In this document: positions 61,887 to 64,000 of the stretch, piece by piece
How the letters are laid out: each line of letters starts with the position of its first letter
Position numbering within the stretch: the first letter of the stretch is position 1
NCBI GenBank assembly: GCA_951813065.1
Contig: CATOTH010000005.1
Location: forward strand, 558,001-622,000
Direction of reading: 5' to 3'
Source of the DNA: an uncultured Bryobacterales bacterium
GTDB lineage: Bacteria > Acidobacteriota > Terriglobia > Bryobacterales > UBA6623
Length of the DNA stretch: 64,000 nucleotides
The notes under the pieces: model-generated
Database searches by the model: none
The model's input: the letters and a program-made list of their open reading frames with translations, nothing else
Told to the model about the DNA's origin: nothing
Made by a program: the position numbers and the translations under genes

Positions 61887-62846
61887 ATGGCGGCCCGGAC
61901 CTCGATTGAGTGGAGCGACGCCACGTGGAACGTCATCACCGGCTGCAGCAGGGTCTCCCGGGGCTGCGGTGCGGTCGATGGCGGCGGCTGCTACGCCGAG
62001 CGCTGGGCGGCCACGCGGTTGCGGAACCACCCGTCCCGCGTGGGGCTGACCGACGAGCACGGCCGCTGGACCGGGGAGGTGCGCTTCAACAGCCAGTGGC
62101 TCGACCAGCCGCTGCGCTGGCAGCGGCCGCGGCGGATCTTCGTGTGCGCGCACGGCGACCTCTTCCACGAGTCCGTTCCGGATGCGTGGATCGACCAGGT
62201 CTTCGCGGCGATGGCGCTCTCCCCGCGCCACGTCTTCCAGGTCCTGACCAAGCGTGCGGCGAGGATGCGGTCCTACCTGCACCAGCGTGGCCGTTCGAGC
62301 GGGCCGATTGTCGATGCCATCTGCACCAAGTTCGGGCCGCCTGGAGCACGGGGCATGGCCGCGCCTCCGGTGCTCCCGCTGCCCAACGTCTGGCTCGGCA
62401 CGAGCGTCGAGGATCAGTGGACCGCCAATGAGCGGATCCCGGCCCTGCTGGAAGCGCCCGCGGCCGTCCGCTGGATCTCGGCCGAGCCGCTGCTTGGGCC
62501 TCTCGACCTGCAGGACCTGCGGCCCCACCCGGGCGAGGCGCAAGTCCGTTACGACGCGTTGCGCGGCATCCACTCCTACGGCTTGGACTGCTCGGGCTGC
62601 CGGCCCCGGCTCGACTGGGTCGTCGCCGGCGGCGAGTCCGGACCGCGTGCCCGGCCGATGGATCCGGACTGGGCGCGATCGCTGCGCGACCAGTGCCAGG
62701 TCGCAGGCGTGCCCTTCTTCTTCAAGCAGTGGGGCGGCGCGGCGGCCAAGGCCGGCGGCCGGGTCCTCGACGGCAGCACCTGGGACCAGCTGCCGGCCGG
62801 TCCCGGCGCATTGCGGCCCGGGGGCAGCGTCACGAGTGCGGTATAA
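61887..62846 (+). CDS. DUF5131 (phage Gp37/Gp68-type) protein
   Basis: 319 residues. The family start SIEWSDATWNVITGCSRVSRGC then reaches GGGCYAERWA: three Cys as in radical-SAM-like clusters, with an enlarged gap between the second and third. Further landmarks are RIFVCAHGDLFHE, VFQVLTKRAARM, LPNVWLGTSVEDQW, WISAEPLLGPLDL, VVAGGESGPRARPM and PFFFKQWGG. These proteins are frequent on phages and plasmids; their reaction is unproven. The last six codons (SVTSAV) coincide with repeat copy B. Confidence 0.88.
   Translation: MAARTSIEWSDATWNVITGCSRVSRGCGAVDGGGCYAERWAATRLRNHPSRVGLTDEHGRWTGEVRFNSQWLDQPLRWQRPRRIFVCAHGDLFHESVPDAWIDQVFAAMALSPRHVFQVLTKRAARMRSYLHQRGRSSGPIVDAICTKFGPPGARGMAAPPVLPLPNVWLGTSVEDQWTANERIPALLEAPAAVRWISAEPLLGPLDLQDLRPHPGEAQVRYDALRGIHSYGLDCSGCRPRLDWVVAGGESGPRARPMDPDWARSLRDQCQVAGVPFFFKQWGGAAAKAGGRVLDGSTWDQLPAGPGALRPGGSVTSAV
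62825..62846 (-). repeat. 22-bp repeat, copy B (inverted relative to 56401-56422)
   Basis: Reverse complement starts TTATACCGCACTCG and ends TGACGCTG, one mismatch from copy A. It covers the last codons and the stop of the DUF5131 gene. Confidence 0.8.
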
Positions 62847-62861
62847 GCCCCTTCCCCCGTC

Positions 62862-63488
62862 GTGGCAGTCGTAGCGATCTTTCCGGACCGTTCGTACAGC
62901 TGGCGCTGCGAGGATTGCGGCAGCGTGCACAAGGAGCAGCCTCACCGCGGGCCGCGCAAGCGGGTTTGCAAGCGCTGCCAGAACCTCCGCTATCTCGCGG
63001 GGCGGTCTCCCGCCCAGGTCGAGTTCGACCGCGGTGACGCGGCCCGACGCAGCCGGGAGTACCGGTCGCGGGGGCGGCGCACCCGCTGGGGGCGTGGTAG
63101 GTCAGTCGGCGGAGCCGCCCGGGCCCCATTCCGCGGCGCGGTCCCGCCGCAGGGCGGCGGCCAGGTCCCGGTCGTGCGCGGCCCCGTCCTCGCGCAGGCC
63201 GCGGTCGATATGCTCCACCTTCCGGCCGAGGTCTCCCAGGCCGGCCTTGCGGGCCGCCCAGTGGAGCAGGGCGAAGACGCTGGCCAGGGCCGTCAGCGTC
63301 GGGGCGGCGATCGCCCAGCCGTGGTCACTGAGAATCAGCCGCCAGTAGCCGGACAGGTAGTCCAGCCGGTCCAGCAGCAGGATGGCCGAGACGCCCGCGA
63401 TCACGAGCGTCAGCCCGGTGGCCACCTGCCAGGGAACCACGGCCCTACTCCCCCGAGGAGACCGCCCGGTCCGCGGCGTAGTAGGTGA
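62862..63488 (+). CDS. putative zinc-ribbon protein (C-terminal part doubtful)
   Basis: An open frame of 208 codons from GTG 62862. The first 80 residues look real: SWRCEDCGSVHKEQ and KRVCKRCQNLRYLA give a CxxC/CxxC zinc ribbon, then a basic segment. From about 63102 it runs antisense to a membrane protein gene, and the translation becomes Gly/Pro/Gln-rich shadow sequence. Either the real gene ends early through a frameshift or the overlap is genuine. No family is recognised. Confidence 0.35.
   Translation: MAVVAIFPDRSYSWRCEDCGSVHKEQPHRGPRKRVCKRCQNLRYLAGRSPAQVEFDRGDAARRSREYRSRGRRTRWGRGRSVGGAARAPFRGAVPPQGGGQVPVVRGPVLAQAAVDMLHLPAEVSQAGLAGRPVEQGEDAGQGRQRRGGDRPAVVTENQPPVAGQVVQPVQQQDGRDARDHERQPGGHLPGNHGPTPPRRPPGPRRSR
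63102..63440 (-). CDS. small membrane protein
   Basis: 112 residues. Two hydrophobic helices (ATGLTLVIAGVSAILLLD; WAIAAPTLTALASVFALLHW) and a charged amphipathic C-terminus (LGDLGRKVEHIDRGLRED). It starts 4 nt after the trbF stop on the same strand, so it belongs with the transfer genes. Possibly a small conjugation accessory protein; not recognised. Confidence 0.6.
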   Translation of the reverse strand: MVPWQVATGLTLVIAGVSAILLLDRLDYLSGYWRLILSDHGWAIAAPTLTALASVFALLHWAARKAGLGDLGRKVEHIDRGLREDGAAHDRDLAAALRRDRAAEWGPGGSAD

Positions 63489-64000
63489 TCGTCAGGCCGA
63501 TCGGGTTGGTCGTCAGTTCGTAGGGGTCCACGTCGCGGAAGACGAACTGCATGTTCGTCGTCCAGCGCTCCCGGCCGACCTCCCGCGCGTTCAGGCGGCG
63601 CACGACGTCGTAGTCGGCCACCGCCTCGTGGGGCTCCTCCGGACGCGCGAGCACGCGCAGCACGAGGTTCTCCACGGCGCGCTCCTCGCGGACCAGGCCT
63701 GCCGAGAACTCCGCAATCTCCTCCTGGTGGGCTTCCGCGGACGCGGCGGCCAGGGTGCGTTCCAGGAACGCCAGCGAGTGTGGCCAGCGCTCGGTGACCG
63801 TCGCGAAACGGCGCGAGTAGTGGTCGCTGACGAACTGCCGCAGGAAGTACTTCGTGGAGGGGTGCAGGGGGTCGTTCTGCCAGGTCAGCGCGTCATAGTC
63901 GAGTGCCTCGGCCCGGCCGACCTCGTCGACGCGCACGAACACCGGCTGCAGGGTCCGGCTGGCCGAGCGGCACCAGCCCGTCGACAGCGCCAGCAGCAGG
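63445..64000 (-). CDS. trbF: TrbF/VirB8 (partial, 5' end outside window)
   Basis: 185 codons are visible and the frame stays open to the right edge. After the end of a membrane-helix region (LLLALSTGW) comes the periplasmic VirB8 domain: PVFVRVDEVGRAEAL, TKYFLRQFVSDHYSRR, SLAFLERTLAAA, then RERWTTNMQFVFRDVDPYELTTNPIGLTITYY (key NMQFVFRD and NPIGLTITYY). VirB8 nucleates the inner-membrane assembly with VirB6 and VirB10. It lies about 14 kb from the other trb genes on the opposite strand, while in RP4-like clusters trbF sits between trbE and trbG. Confidence 0.85.
   Translation of the reverse strand, partial: LLLALSTGWCRSASRTLQPVFVRVDEVGRAEALDYDALTWQNDPLHPSTKYFLRQFVSDHYSRRFATVTERWPHSLAFLERTLAAASAEAHQEEIAEFSAGLVREERAVENLVLRVLARPEEPHEAVADYDVVRRLNAREVGRERWTTNMQFVFRDVDPYELTTNPIGLTITYYAADRAVSSGE

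Overview
The window reads as two joined pieces. Positions 1 to about 40,700 look like chromosome of a high-GC, Gram-negative-type bacterium, most likely an acidobacterium (Bryobacterales/Solibacter-like). The clues are a GWxTD-domain protein beside a carboxypeptidase-regulatory beta-barrel protein, a PPi-type phosphofructokinase, a cytochrome c/cyclase-repeat hybrid, and the ffh-rpsP-khpA-rimM-trmD-rplS operon. The phylum is inferred from gene content; no rRNA is present. Positions about 40,800 to 64,000 look like an integrated or co-assembled conjugative plasmid: a RepA initiator with downstream iterons, a Trb/VirB-type secretion system, a coupling protein, a primase and an ArdC-like antirestriction protein.

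Chromosomal layout. 1-4.5 kb (minus): FAD/Fe-S oxidase running off the left edge, PLP aminotransferase, XerD-like recombinase. 4.5-7.4 kb (plus): two uncharacterised proteins, a methyltransferase and a PPi-phosphofructokinase. Next come a lone nuoA, a secreted M15-like protein, rsfS, and an aromatic amino-acid cluster (trpA, chorismate mutase, tyrA; minus). 11.4-13.9 kb: enolase-superfamily enzyme coupled to a degenerate amidohydrolase. 14.1-16.8 kb: DUF2141 protein and a secreted alpha/beta hydrolase, whose stop codon is directly abutted by a complete 2.25-kb insertion sequence. 19.1-21.7 kb: secreted DUF3604 protein. 21.9-26.2 kb: the ribosome/SRP operon behind a clear sigma-70 promoter. 26.4-27.0 kb: a Tat-exported peroxiredoxin whose catalytic cysteine codon is UGA (predicted selenocysteine). 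Then a thiolase, a cytochrome/cyclase-like protein, a decayed HNH nuclease locus, a sugar isomerase-like protein, the GWxTD/beta-barrel/small secreted trio, and thpR, hldE-like and mfd.

Plasmid-like layout. repA (SD inside a hairpin) and six iterons form a likely origin. They are followed by tightly overlapping transfer genes (trbC, D, E, G, I, J, L), two possible mobilisation genes, a hairpin-rich intergenic block that could be an oriT, traG, a 19-codon coupling ORF and trbB. Then comes a cargo/establishment segment: pentapeptide-repeat protein, zinc-ribbon protein, matrixin-like protease, RepB-like primase, ArdC and DUF5131. A displaced trbF/virB8 runs off the right edge on the minus strand. 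No classical relaxase or integrase is visible.

A recurrent theme is a -10-like hexamer ending 6-8 nt before the start codon, at ten starts on both pieces, which suggests frequent leaderless transcripts.
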